Position numbers and translations under genes: made by a program
Notes under the pieces: generated by a model
Told to the model about the DNA's origin: nothing
Database searches by the model: none
What the model saw: only the letters and a program-made list of their open reading frames with translations
Assembly (NCBI GenBank): GCA_046292765.1
Contig: JBKBQA010000002.1
Coordinates: 310,001-374,000 of the forward strand
DNA length: 64,000 bases
Source of the DNA: PGZG01 sp046292765
GTDB taxonomy: Bacteria > Pseudomonadota > Gammaproteobacteria > Pseudomonadales > Alcanivoracaceae
Direction: 5' to 3'
Shown here: in pieces, positions 24,815-32,967 of the stretch
Numbering within the stretch: position 1 is the first letter of the stretch
Layout of the letters: each line of letters opens with the position of its first letter

Positions 24815-27800
24815 ATGCGATTGAAAAGCATCAAGCTCGCCGGTTTCAAATCATTCGTCGACCCGACCACGGCTACCTTTCCGGACAACCTGACTGCGGT
24901 GGTCGGGCCGAATGGCTGTGGCAAGTCAAACATCATTGATGCCGTACGCTGGGTGATGGGGGAGTCTTCCGCCAAGCATCTGCGCGGCGAATCCATGACG
25001 GACGTCATCTTCAATGGCTCCAACGCCCGCAAGCCGGTGGCCCAGGCCTCAATCGAGCTGGTGTTTGATAATGCCGACGGCACCCTCGGTGGAGAGTATG
25101 CCCGGTTTTCCGAGATCGCCGTCAGGCGCCAGGTAAGCCGCGACGGTCAGTCGAACTACTTTCTTAACGGCGCCAAGTGCCGCCGCAAGGACATCACCGA
25201 TATTTTCCTCGGCACCGGTCTCGGTCCGCGTAGCTACGCCATTATCGAGCAGGGCATGATCTCGCGCCTGATCGAAGCCAAGCCGGAAGATCTGCGCATC
25301 TATATCGAAGAGGCGGCCGGCATCTCACGCTACAAGGAACGCCGGCGTGAAACCGAAAACCGGATGCGCCGCACCCGTGAAAACCTCGAGCGTCTTGCCG
25401 ATATCCGAGAAGAGCTGGAGCGGCAGATCGAACGTCTGTCCCGTCAGGCGGCGGCCGCAGAAAAATACAAGCAATACAAGCTGGAAGAACGTCAGAAGGG
25501 CGCCGAGCTGCGTGCCCTGCGCTGGCGTAACCTTAATACTCAGGTCGAGCAGATCGAATATGTGATGCGCGAGCTGGAAGTGGCGGTGGAAGCCAAAGTC
25601 GCCGAGCAGCGCCATGTCGATGCCGAGCTGGAGCGTCTCCGTGACGGCCACACTGACGTGCAGGATCGCTTCAATACAGTGCAGCAGCAGTATTACGGTC
25701 TCGGCGCTGAAGTGGCGCGACTGGAACAGACCATCCAGTTCCAGCGCGAGCGTAAGCATCAGCTCTATGAAGAATTGAAACAGATCGAAGCGAATTGGGC
25801 GGAAGCGAACCAGCACCTGCAAACAGACCGGGAAAAAATCGCCGAGCTGGATGGTCGTCTTGGCGAGATCGAACCACAGCTGGAGTTGCTGCGCGAGCAG
25901 GAAATGAGTTCCGGCGAGCTGCTGGCAGCGGCCGACGAGGCGATGCAGCAGTGGCAGCAGGAGTGGGAAAACTTCAATCACGGCGCCAACGAGTCCCGTC
26001 GTCATGCGGAAGTGGAACAGTCCCGCATCAAACATCTGGAAACCTCTGTCGAGCGCCTGAGTGATCGTATTGATCGTCTTGGCAAGGAGCAGGGCAGTCT
26101 GGACGCCGAGCCGTTGGCCGCCGAAATGCGTCGCTTTGAGGAGCAAGTCGAGCAGTTGCGTCAGCAGCTGGAAAACGGCGAACAACGCAGCGAATCAGTA
26201 CAGGAAGAGATCAGCACCCTGCGCCGCGAGAATGCCGAGCGTGGTCGCACGCTGGAAGAAAAGCGTGAGCGTATGCAAAAGCTGCGCAGCCGGCACGCAT
26301 CGCAGGAGGCATTGCAAAAGGCCGCCATGGGCGACGATGGCACTGTGTCCGAGTGGCTGTCCCGTCACGGCCTCGACGAGACACCGCGGCTGGCGGACCG
26401 TCTGCAGGTGCAGGCCGGCTGGGAGAAAGCGGTCGAGATGGTGCTGGGTGATGCCCTGCACGGCGTCTGCATTGATGGTTTGAATCAGGTCGAGAGCTGG
26501 CTGGGCGACTTGCAACACGGCCGTGTCTGCCTGCTCACAGCAGCTACGAGCGTGGCGCCGGGCAGCAAGGGCAAGGCGCTGGCGTCACTGGTCAGCGGGC
26601 AGGTGCCGGCATTACTGCAGGATGTCTATGTCACCGACTCGCTTGCCGAAGCGCTAACCCTGCGCCCGCAGCTTAGTGGCCGGGAATCGGTGGTAACCCG
26701 CGATGGCATCTGGCTCGGCAGTGACTGGCTGCGTGTCAGTCGCGAACAGGATCAGGAAAGCGGCATTCTGGAGCGTCGCCGCGAGCTTGAGCAGCTTGGA
26801 GTGGAAATCGATGAACTGGAAGACCAGATCATCGAGTTGCGCGAACAGCTTGAAGCGGGCCGCGAACAGATTCAGTTGCTGGAAGAAGAGCGCGAGGAGT
26901 GCCAGCGGCAAAGTACCCGTGTCGGTCGCGAGCTGGGTGAAATCAATGCCCAGGTGTCGGCCCGTCAGGTGCGTCTTGAGCAGATCACCATGCGCCGCGA
27001 ACGCCTCGGCAGTGAACTCCATGAAGCCATGACCCAGCGTGCCAGCGAACAGGAGCACCTGAAAGAAGCCCGTGCGGTGCTGTCGGAAGCCGTTGAAGCC
27101 ATGGCTCAGGATACCGAAGCACGCGAGGCGTTATTGTCCCGCCGCGATCAGGCGCGGGCGCGGCTCGACGAGGTGCGCCAGCGCGCCCGTCATGATCGTG
27201 ACACCGTGCATCAGCTGGCAATGGAGGTGCAGGGCGCGCGCACTCAGGCCGACTCGTTGCGCGCCGGCCTGTCGCGACTGGAAGCCCAGACCTTGCAGCT
27301 CACCGAGCGCAAGGCAGTGATTCAGGATCAGCTCAGCGAAGGCGATGATCCGGCCCGTGAGCTGGCCATGCAGCTGGAAGAAAAGCTTGAGGCCCGCCTT
27401 GAAGCCGAACAGTCCATGCAGACTGTGCGCCGAGAGCTGGAAACCATCGATCACGAGGTTCGGGGTCTGGATGGGCGTCGCCAGCAGTACGAGCGTGAGG
27501 CCCAGGAAATCCGTGGCCGTCTCGATCAGAAGCGCATGCAGTGGCAGGAGATCAAGGTTCGCCGTACCACGGTACAGGAACAGCTGGCCGAGCAGCAGTT
27601 TGATCTGGATACGGTGCTGGCGATTCTGCCGGAGGAGGCCAATGAGCAGGCCTGGTCCGAGGATCTGGAACAGATTGCTCTGCGCATATCCCGGCTTGGC
27701 CAGATCAACCTCGCCGCCATTGACGAATATCGACAGCAGTCGGAACGAAAGGAGTACCTCGACCGTCAGAATGCCGACCTCGAGGACGCCATGAAGACGC

Positions 27801-28309
27801 TGGATAACGCGATTCGCAAGATCGATCGGGAGACCCGCACCCGCTTCAAGGAATATTTCGACCGTATCAATCACGGTCTGCAGGAGCTGTTCCCGAAAGT
27901 GTTCGGTGGCGGCCATGCCTACCTTGAGCTCACCGGGGAAGACCTGCTCGACACTGGCGTGGCGATCATGGCGCGACCGCCTGGCAAGCGGAACAGCACC
28001 ATTCACCTGTTGTCCGGTGGAGAAAAGGCGCTTACTGCCCTGTCGCTGGTGTTCTCGATCTTCCGTCTCAATCCGGCGCCATTCTGTATGCTGGACGAGG
28101 TGGACGCACCGCTCGACGATGCCAACGTCGGCCGGTTCTGTAATCTGGTTCGTGAAATGTCACCGGTGGTGCAGTTTATTTTCATCACCCACAACAAGAT
28201 CGCGATGGAAATGGCCGACACCCTGATGGGCGTCACCATGCACGAGCCAGGCGCATCCCGTCTGGTGGCAGTAGATGTAGACGAAGCTGCGGAAATGGCC
28301 AGCGCCTGA
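24815..28309 (+). CDS. smc: Chromosome segregation ATPase SMC
   Basis: A full-length 1,164-residue SMC. The N-terminal ATPase head has the Walker A GPNGCGKSN at 31-39 and RSYAIIEQGMISRLIEAKPEDLR. A coiled-coil arm (about 165-500) leads to the flexible hinge (about 510-650: GVCIDGLNQVESWLGDLQHG..). The returning coiled coil follows, then the C-terminal head with signature LLSGGEKALTALSLVF and Walker B CMLDEVDAPLD. It condenses and segregates DNA with ScpA/ScpB. A gammaproteobacterium using SMC and not MukB belongs to the pseudomonad-like side. It is followed by zipA and ligA, the usual pseudomonad order. Confidence 0.98.
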   Translation: MRLKSIKLAGFKSFVDPTTATFPDNLTAVVGPNGCGKSNIIDAVRWVMGESSAKHLRGESMTDVIFNGSNARKPVAQASIELVFDNADGTLGGEYARFSEIAVRRQVSRDGQSNYFLNGAKCRRKDITDIFLGTGLGPRSYAIIEQGMISRLIEAKPEDLRIYIEEAAGISRYKERRRETENRMRRTRENLERLADIREELERQIERLSRQAAAAEKYKQYKLEERQKGAELRALRWRNLNTQVEQIEYVMRELEVAVEAKVAEQRHVDAELERLRDGHTDVQDRFNTVQQQYYGLGAEVARLEQTIQFQRERKHQLYEELKQIEANWAEANQHLQTDREKIAELDGRLGEIEPQLELLREQEMSSGELLAAADEAMQQWQQEWENFNHGANESRRHAEVEQSRIKHLETSVERLSDRIDRLGKEQGSLDAEPLAAEMRRFEEQVEQLRQQLENGEQRSESVQEEISTLRRENAERGRTLEEKRERMQKLRSRHASQEALQKAAMGDDGTVSEWLSRHGLDETPRLADRLQVQAGWEKAVEMVLGDALHGVCIDGLNQVESWLGDLQHGRVCLLTAATSVAPGSKGKALASLVSGQVPALLQDVYVTDSLAEALTLRPQLSGRESVVTRDGIWLGSDWLRVSREQDQESGILERRRELEQLGVEIDELEDQIIELREQLEAGREQIQLLEEEREECQRQSTRVGRELGEINAQVSARQVRLEQITMRRERLGSELHEAMTQRASEQEHLKEARAVLSEAVEAMAQDTEAREALLSRRDQARARLDEVRQRARHDRDTVHQLAMEVQGARTQADSLRAGLSRLEAQTLQLTERKAVIQDQLSEGDDPARELAMQLEEKLEARLEAEQSMQTVRRELETIDHEVRGLDGRRQQYEREAQEIRGRLDQKRMQWQEIKVRRTTVQEQLAEQQFDLDTVLAILPEEANEQAWSEDLEQIALRISRLGQINLAAIDEYRQQSERKEYLDRQNADLEDAMKTLDNAIRKIDRETRTRFKEYFDRINHGLQELFPKVFGGGHAYLELTGEDLLDTGVAIMARPPGKRNSTIHLLSGGEKALTALSLVFSIFRLNPAPFCMLDEVDAPLDDANVGRFCNLVREMSPVVQFIFITHNKIAMEMADTLMGVTMHEPGASRLVAVDVDEAAEMASA

Positions 28310-28358
28310 TCGCAGCAGGGTGGCTGTACCGACAAACGGAATCTGAGAGGGACAGGCA

Positions 28359-29249
28359 GTGGGTCTGGAAACGCTGATCGTCATTCTGGTGATCCTGATT
28401 ATCGGCATTCTTGCCGACGGTGTGCGACGTATGTTGAAGGAGCGCAGCAATCGGCTGCACCTGCGTATTGATCCTCGCGCCCGGGAGCTGGTGAAACAGC
28501 CGGCGGATGACACCAATCCGGAATTGCCTTCCGGTGGTGCCCGTGTGGCCCGCGGAGCCGGCGCGCAGGCTCCGCGTCGTCAGAGCCCTGGCCTGGGCAA
28601 TTTGTCCAACGTCGGTGCTGCGATGAAGACGCCGCCGCTGGTGATGGAGCCTGAGGAGCAGGTCAAGCCGCCGGTTACCGCTGCCATTCAGGTGGATTTG
28701 TTTGGCGAGTCGCGAGTTGGTGAAGTCGAGGCTGAATTCGAGGCCGAGTCGGAGGTCGAAGCTGAGCTGCACTGGCCAGCGCCGGAGGAACCGCCCGCGC
28801 GCGAACCCGATCCGGATCTGCTCGAAGTGATTGTCATGCACATGGTGACTTCGGCGGCCAATGCCATGCCCGGTCGTGATCTGTTGCAGGCGCTGCTGGA
28901 GCAGGGCATGCGCTATGGCGACATGAATATTTTTCACCGTCACCAGTCACGTAACGGTCGGGATGAACTGCAGTTCTCCATGGCCAATGCGCTTGAGCCC
29001 GGCACCTTCGATATTGACGCCATGGAAGGGCACAGTTTCCGTGCCGTCACCTTCTTTCTGAAAATGCCCGGGCCGGCCAATCCCGCTGAAGCGCTGGAAC
29101 GGATGGTGCGCACCGTGCGCCATCTGGCTGAGCGGTTCGGCGGCGAAGTGCGCGATGATCAGCACTGCGCGCTTACCCAGCAGACCGTAGAGCACATGCG
29201 CGAGCGGGTGCGCGATTTCGAGCGACGACAGCGGGTGGCCGGTGGCTGA
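28359..29249 (+). CDS. zipA: Cell division protein ZipA
   Basis: A 296-residue protein from a GTG start at 28359. One N-terminal membrane helix (ETLIVILVILIIGILADGV, 4-22) is followed by a basic then acidic Pro/Glu/Val-rich linker (about 30-150). The C-terminal FtsZ-binding domain (about 155-290) includes LLEVIVMHMVTSAANAMPGRDLLQALLEQGMRYGDMNIFHRH, FSMANALEPGTFD and the closing DDQHCALTQQTVEHMRERV. ZipA tethers and bundles FtsZ at the division ring and occurs only in Gammaproteobacteria. The gene overlaps ligA by 8 bases. Confidence 0.96.
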   Translation: MGLETLIVILVILIIGILADGVRRMLKERSNRLHLRIDPRARELVKQPADDTNPELPSGGARVARGAGAQAPRRQSPGLGNLSNVGAAMKTPPLVMEPEEQVKPPVTAAIQVDLFGESRVGEVEAEFEAESEVEAELHWPAPEEPPAREPDPDLLEVIVMHMVTSAANAMPGRDLLQALLEQGMRYGDMNIFHRHQSRNGRDELQFSMANALEPGTFDIDAMEGHSFRAVTFFLKMPGPANPAEALERMVRTVRHLAERFGGEVRDDQHCALTQQTVEHMRERVRDFERRQRVAGG

Positions 29250-31275
29250 GACGATTGCCGATCAGGTTCGCCGTCTGCGCGAACAGTTGTCTGACTGGAG
29301 TTATCGTTACTACGTGCTGGACGACCCGGCAGTACCGGACGCCGAGTATGATCGCGTGTTCCGCGCACTGCAGGCGCTGGAGCAGTCTCACCCCGAGCTG
29401 GTTTCCCCTGATTCTCCCACCATGCGTATCGGTGACCGACCGCAGGACGGCTTTGCCGAAGTGGTCCACGAAGTGCCGATGCTGTCCCTCGATAATGCGT
29501 TCAGTGACGACGAGTTGCTGGCCTTTGATCGCCGTGTTCGTGAGCGGTTGGGCGAGGAGGGCGCGGTCACTTATGTGGCTGAACCCAAACTGGATGGGCT
29601 TGCCGTCAGTCTGCTTTATGTCGACGGCGAACTTGTCCGCGCCGCCACTCGCGGCGACGGCGCCACCGGTGAAGATATCACCACCAATATCCGCACCCTG
29701 CGATCAGTGCCACTGCGGCTGCGCGGCGCACCGCCGCCGCTGCTGGAAGTGCGTGGCGAAGTGATCATGCCCCATGCCGGTTTTGAGTCGCTGAATGTGC
29801 GTCAGCGGGATGCTGGTCAGAAGCCCTTTGCCAATCCCCGCAATGCGGCGGCGGGCAGCTTGCGGCAATTGGACTCGCGGATCACCGCTCAGCGGCCACT
29901 GGAGTTCTATGCCTACAGCATCGCCCGGATCAATGGCGCCGGTGTGCCCGCCACCCATATGGCGGGGCTGGAGCAGTTGCGTGACTACGGACTGCGCGTC
30001 AATGCACTGGTGCAACGTTGCGAGGGCGTAGAGGCGCTACTGGCCTTCTATCAGCAGGTGCTGGAACGTCGCCCTTCACTGGGTTACGACATCGATGGCG
30101 TGGTCTACAAGGTCGATGATCTGGCCCGGCAGCAGACGCTTGGCTTTGTTTCCCGGGCGCCGCGCTGGGCCATTGCCCACAAGTTCCCGGCCCAGGAAGA
30201 GCTCACCGTGCTGCGCGATGTGGAGTGGCAGGTCGGTCGTACCGGTGCGCTGACCCCGGTGGCGCGACTTGAGCCGGTGTTTGTTGGTGGCGTCACGGTG
30301 AGTAACGCCACCTTGCACAATGCGGATGAAATCGCCCGGCTGGATCTGCACATCGGTGACACCGTGGTGGTGTTGCGGGCCGGTGACGTCATTCCCAAGG
30401 TCTCCGCGGTGCTGACCGAGCGTCGACCGGTGGATGCCAGACCCATTCTGGTTCCTGAACGCTGCCCGGTCTGCGATAGCGAGGTGTTCCGTGCCGAGGG
30501 CGAGGTTGTGGCGCGCTGCACCGGCGGTCTGGTGTGCGCTGCACAGCAGAAGGAAGCGGTACGCCATTTTGCTTCCCGTCGTGCCATGGATATCGAGGGT
30601 CTTGGCGAGAAACTCGTTGATGTGCTGGTCGATGCCGGTCTTGTTGCCAGCGTTGCCGATATTTATTCACTTACGGTTGAGCAGGTTGCCGGGCTCGAAC
30701 GAATGGGCGACAAGTCGGCAGCGAATCTGATCGAAGCCATTGGCCACAGCAGACAGATCAGTTTGCCGCGTTTTCTGTTTGCCCTCGGTATTCGCGAAGT
30801 CGGCGAAGCCACTGCCTTGGCCCTGGCCAATCATTTCGGTAGTCTGGACGCCATTATCTCGGCGGATGAAGCGGCGTTTCTGGAGGTGCCGGATGTCGGC
30901 CCCGTGGTGGCCAGTCATCTTCGCCATTTTTTTGCCGAACCGCACAACCAGTCGGTGATCGCCGCGTTGCGCGCCGCTGGCGTTATCCCCAGCGAATCAG
31001 TGCCGCAGAAGCCGGAGACCCTGCCACTACATGGCCAGACCTGGGTGCTGACCGGTACTCTGACAAGACTCACCCGCGATCAAGCCAAGGCAGCGCTGCA
31101 ACAACTTGGTGCCAAGGTGGCCGGTTCCGTGTCGGCAAAAACGTCGGTGGTGGTGGCGGGAGAGGCTGCCGGCTCCAAGCTAGACAAGGCGCAGTCACTG
31201 GCTGTGCCGGTGCAGGATGAAGACTGGTTACTGGCGCTATTGACGCAACACGGCGTGGAGATCAGCAGCGAATGA
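29242..31275 (+). CDS. ligA: NAD-dependent DNA ligase
   Basis: A 677-residue LigA joining DNA nicks in replication and repair. Start is a GTG at 29242 inside the zipA end. An NAD-binding Ia domain (YYVLDDPAVPDAEYDRVF) is followed by the adenylation motif with K116 in AEPKLDGLAVSLLY, GDGATGEDITTN and AAGSLRQLD. The OB fold (WQVGRTGALTPVA), a four-Cys zinc finger (CPVCDSEV..CTGGLVC), HhH repeats and a C-terminal BRCT domain (about 600-677) complete the canonical architecture. It overlaps the next gene by 4 bases. Confidence 0.98.
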   Translation: MAETIADQVRRLREQLSDWSYRYYVLDDPAVPDAEYDRVFRALQALEQSHPELVSPDSPTMRIGDRPQDGFAEVVHEVPMLSLDNAFSDDELLAFDRRVRERLGEEGAVTYVAEPKLDGLAVSLLYVDGELVRAATRGDGATGEDITTNIRTLRSVPLRLRGAPPPLLEVRGEVIMPHAGFESLNVRQRDAGQKPFANPRNAAAGSLRQLDSRITAQRPLEFYAYSIARINGAGVPATHMAGLEQLRDYGLRVNALVQRCEGVEALLAFYQQVLERRPSLGYDIDGVVYKVDDLARQQTLGFVSRAPRWAIAHKFPAQEELTVLRDVEWQVGRTGALTPVARLEPVFVGGVTVSNATLHNADEIARLDLHIGDTVVVLRAGDVIPKVSAVLTERRPVDARPILVPERCPVCDSEVFRAEGEVVARCTGGLVCAAQQKEAVRHFASRRAMDIEGLGEKLVDVLVDAGLVASVADIYSLTVEQVAGLERMGDKSAANLIEAIGHSRQISLPRFLFALGIREVGEATALALANHFGSLDAIISADEAAFLEVPDVGPVVASHLRHFFAEPHNQSVIAALRAAGVIPSESVPQKPETLPLHGQTWVLTGTLTRLTRDQAKAALQQLGAKVAGSVSAKTSVVVAGEAAGSKLDKAQSLAVPVQDEDWLLALLTQHGVEISSE

Positions 31276-31856
31276 TGAAGTCGGTAGCGACGGTCATGGT
31301 CATGGCGCTGGGACTGGCGGGTTGTGCGTCCCAGCCGGCCAATGTGCATGATATCTGCGCCATCTATGACGAGAAGGGCGGGTTGATCAACAACTGGTAC
31401 CGACACAGCAAGCGGGTCGAGCGAGAGTTTGGTGTGCCGCCGCATGTGACCATGGCGACCATCTGGAAAGAATCCACCTTTCAGGCGCGGGTAAAACCGC
31501 CACGGAAAAAATACCTCGGGTTTATTCCTGGTCCGCGTCCCTCCGACGCTTACGGCTACCCACAGGCGCTGCGCTCCACCTGGCGCTGGTATCAAGATGA
31601 AACCGGCCGTTCGCGCGCCAAACGACAGAAATTCAAACACGCCATTCATTTTGTTGGTTGGTATCACGATCAGAGCCACCGCCGGAATCGCGTGGCCAAG
31701 CATGATGCTTACAATCTTTACCTGAATTATTACCTCGGCCATGGTGGCTATGCCCGCGGTGCGGCGGCCAACAATGCGTTTGCCCGCGACGCGGCCCGAC
31801 GGGTGGCCGAGCAGGCTGAGAAGTACCGGGTGCAGCTGGCAAGATGCAGGGGATAG
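31272..31856 (+). CDS. Outer-membrane lipoprotein with transglycosylase-like fold
   Basis: A 194-residue lipoprotein: lipobox LAGC with C18 and Ala at +2, predicting outer-membrane sorting. The domain shows VPPHVTMATIWKESTFQARVKPP, where the glutamate in KEST could be the catalytic acid of a lysozyme-like soluble lytic transglycosylase. YGYPQALRSTWRWYQDETG and HDAYNLYLNYYLGHGGYARG support an SLT-like fold. It is coupled to ligA (ATGA overlap). A role in murein turnover is inferred. Similar lipoproteins follow ligA in pseudomonads, as I recall. Confidence 0.7.
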   Translation: MMKSVATVMVMALGLAGCASQPANVHDICAIYDEKGGLINNWYRHSKRVEREFGVPPHVTMATIWKESTFQARVKPPRKKYLGFIPGPRPSDAYGYPQALRSTWRWYQDETGRSRAKRQKFKHAIHFVGWYHDQSHRRNRVAKHDAYNLYLNYYLGHGGYARGAAANNAFARDAARRVAEQAEKYRVQLARCRG

Positions 31857-31857
31857 C

Positions 31858-32286
31858 GTGAATACCGAATCGATTGTCTATGGCTGCATCAAACATCTGC
31901 CCTTCGGTGCGCTCGCCGAGCGTCGCGCCAGTTGCCAGCATAATCGTCAGGCGGTGATGGCATTACCGCAGGCGGATGCCTGGCCATTTCTCTGTCGGGA
32001 AATGTTTGCCGTACCCGGAGATGACCTGATGGGCGGCACCTACCATACTCAGGTGATCCATTTCGGTATGTCCTACCGGGCGGTGGAGTATGAATGGGAG
32101 CACTGGATCGCCAAGTTCGAAGCATTGCTGCGTAACATGTACTGGGTCAATGCCATCGTTCATCTGGAAACCGAGCTGGCCGGCAAGCATACCTTTGTCT
32201 GGGACAGTGCCGAGATGTGCCATCGTCCTTCCGATGAGCCCCTGCGGGTGCGCTGTGAGTGGGCCCGCGAGAGCCATCTGGCGTGA
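31858..32286 (+). CDS. Conserved protein of unknown function
   Basis: A 142-residue soluble protein. I start it at the GTG at 31858 (one base after the previous stop; the longer frame lies inside the lipoprotein gene). Sequence: NTESIVYGCIKHLPFGALAERRA at the N-terminus, then MGGTYHTQVIHFGMSYRAVEYEWEHWIAKFEALLRNMYWVNAIVHLETELAGKHTFVW. No catalytic motif is recognised. It overlaps yheU as GTGA, so it is the fifth coupled gene of the smc-zipA-ligA run and probably co-expressed with it. Confidence 0.65.
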   Translation: MNTESIVYGCIKHLPFGALAERRASCQHNRQAVMALPQADAWPFLCREMFAVPGDDLMGGTYHTQVIHFGMSYRAVEYEWEHWIAKFEALLRNMYWVNAIVHLETELAGKHTFVWDSAEMCHRPSDEPLRVRCEWARESHLA

Positions 32287-32501
32287 TTGTGCCGTGGCAA
32301 GACATTCCGGCGGATACCCTGCAGAACATGCTGGAAGAGTATGTCAGTCGCGATGGCACCGACTATGGTGAGCGTGAAATTGCGCTCGTCACCCGCGTCG
32401 AACAGGTCAGGGAACTGCTACGCAGGGGGCGCGTGGTGATCTGGTTCGATGACACTACCGAATCCATTTCGCTTTTCGACGCCGATCACTTGCCGTCATA
32501 A
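32283..32501 (+). CDS. yheU: YheU-family (UPF0270) small protein
   Basis: A 72-residue protein from the GTG at 32283, giving VIVPWQDIPADTLQNMLEEYVSRDGTDYGEREIALVTRVEQVRELLRRGRVVIWFDD. This matches the UPF0270/YheU pattern (IVPW..L...TL..LIE..V.REGTDYGE.E..L..K). The function of the family is unknown. It is the last gene of the coupled run. After it a GCGGCA/TGCCGC stem (32504-32519) may be a weak terminator. Confidence 0.88.
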   Translation: MIVPWQDIPADTLQNMLEEYVSRDGTDYGEREIALVTRVEQVRELLRRGRVVIWFDDTTESISLFDADHLPS

Positions 32502-32559
32502 GGGCGGCAATCCTGCCGCGATCGGATCTCTCCGACCGCATCGCCGCCTGAATCGAGTA

Positions 32560-32967
32560 TCAGAACAGGGCGCGGGCAAGCAAGTGCACTGCCAGCGCAA
32601 TCATCACCAGCCAGCTCAGTGCGATGCCAAGTTGCCGTGATTTGTTAACCTTTTTCGGTGCCGTCATGCCGAGCGGATGAAGCACCCGGGCGACAAAAAA
32701 GGTAGCGCCGTAGAGATGCATGACGGTGGCGGAAGCACCGAGCATTTCCAGTAACGCCATCGCCAGCAGCACCATCGGCACATACTCGGCAGCATTACCA
32801 TGGGCACGAATGGCAGCAGTGAGATCGCGGTGCCCACCATCCCCCAGCGACACCTTGGCGTTCAGTCGCCAGCGCACCACATTGCCCGCCAGCGACAGCA
32901 GCATAAGTAGCATCAGGGCGGTGTAGAAGCCGGTAATAGTGGGCAGGCTGGCAAGGTTCATGGTCAT
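32560..32967 (-). CDS. MAPEG-family membrane protein
   Basis: A 135-residue protein with four membrane helices. The motif LGDGGHRDLTAAIRAHGNAAEYVPMVLLAMALLEMLG is the MAPEG signature (R-x-H-x-N-x-x-E). YGATFFVARVLHPLGM and the C-terminal helix agree. MAPEG proteins are membrane-bound, glutathione-dependent enzymes of eicosanoid and detoxification metabolism; bacterial YecN-like members are poorly studied. Its ATG overlaps the stop of mnmC as TGATG, so translation is coupled. Confidence 0.88.
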   Translation of the reverse strand: MTMNLASLPTITGFYTALMLLMLLSLAGNVVRWRLNAKVSLGDGGHRDLTAAIRAHGNAAEYVPMVLLAMALLEMLGASATVMHLYGATFFVARVLHPLGMTAPKKVNKSRQLGIALSWLVMIALAVHLLARALF

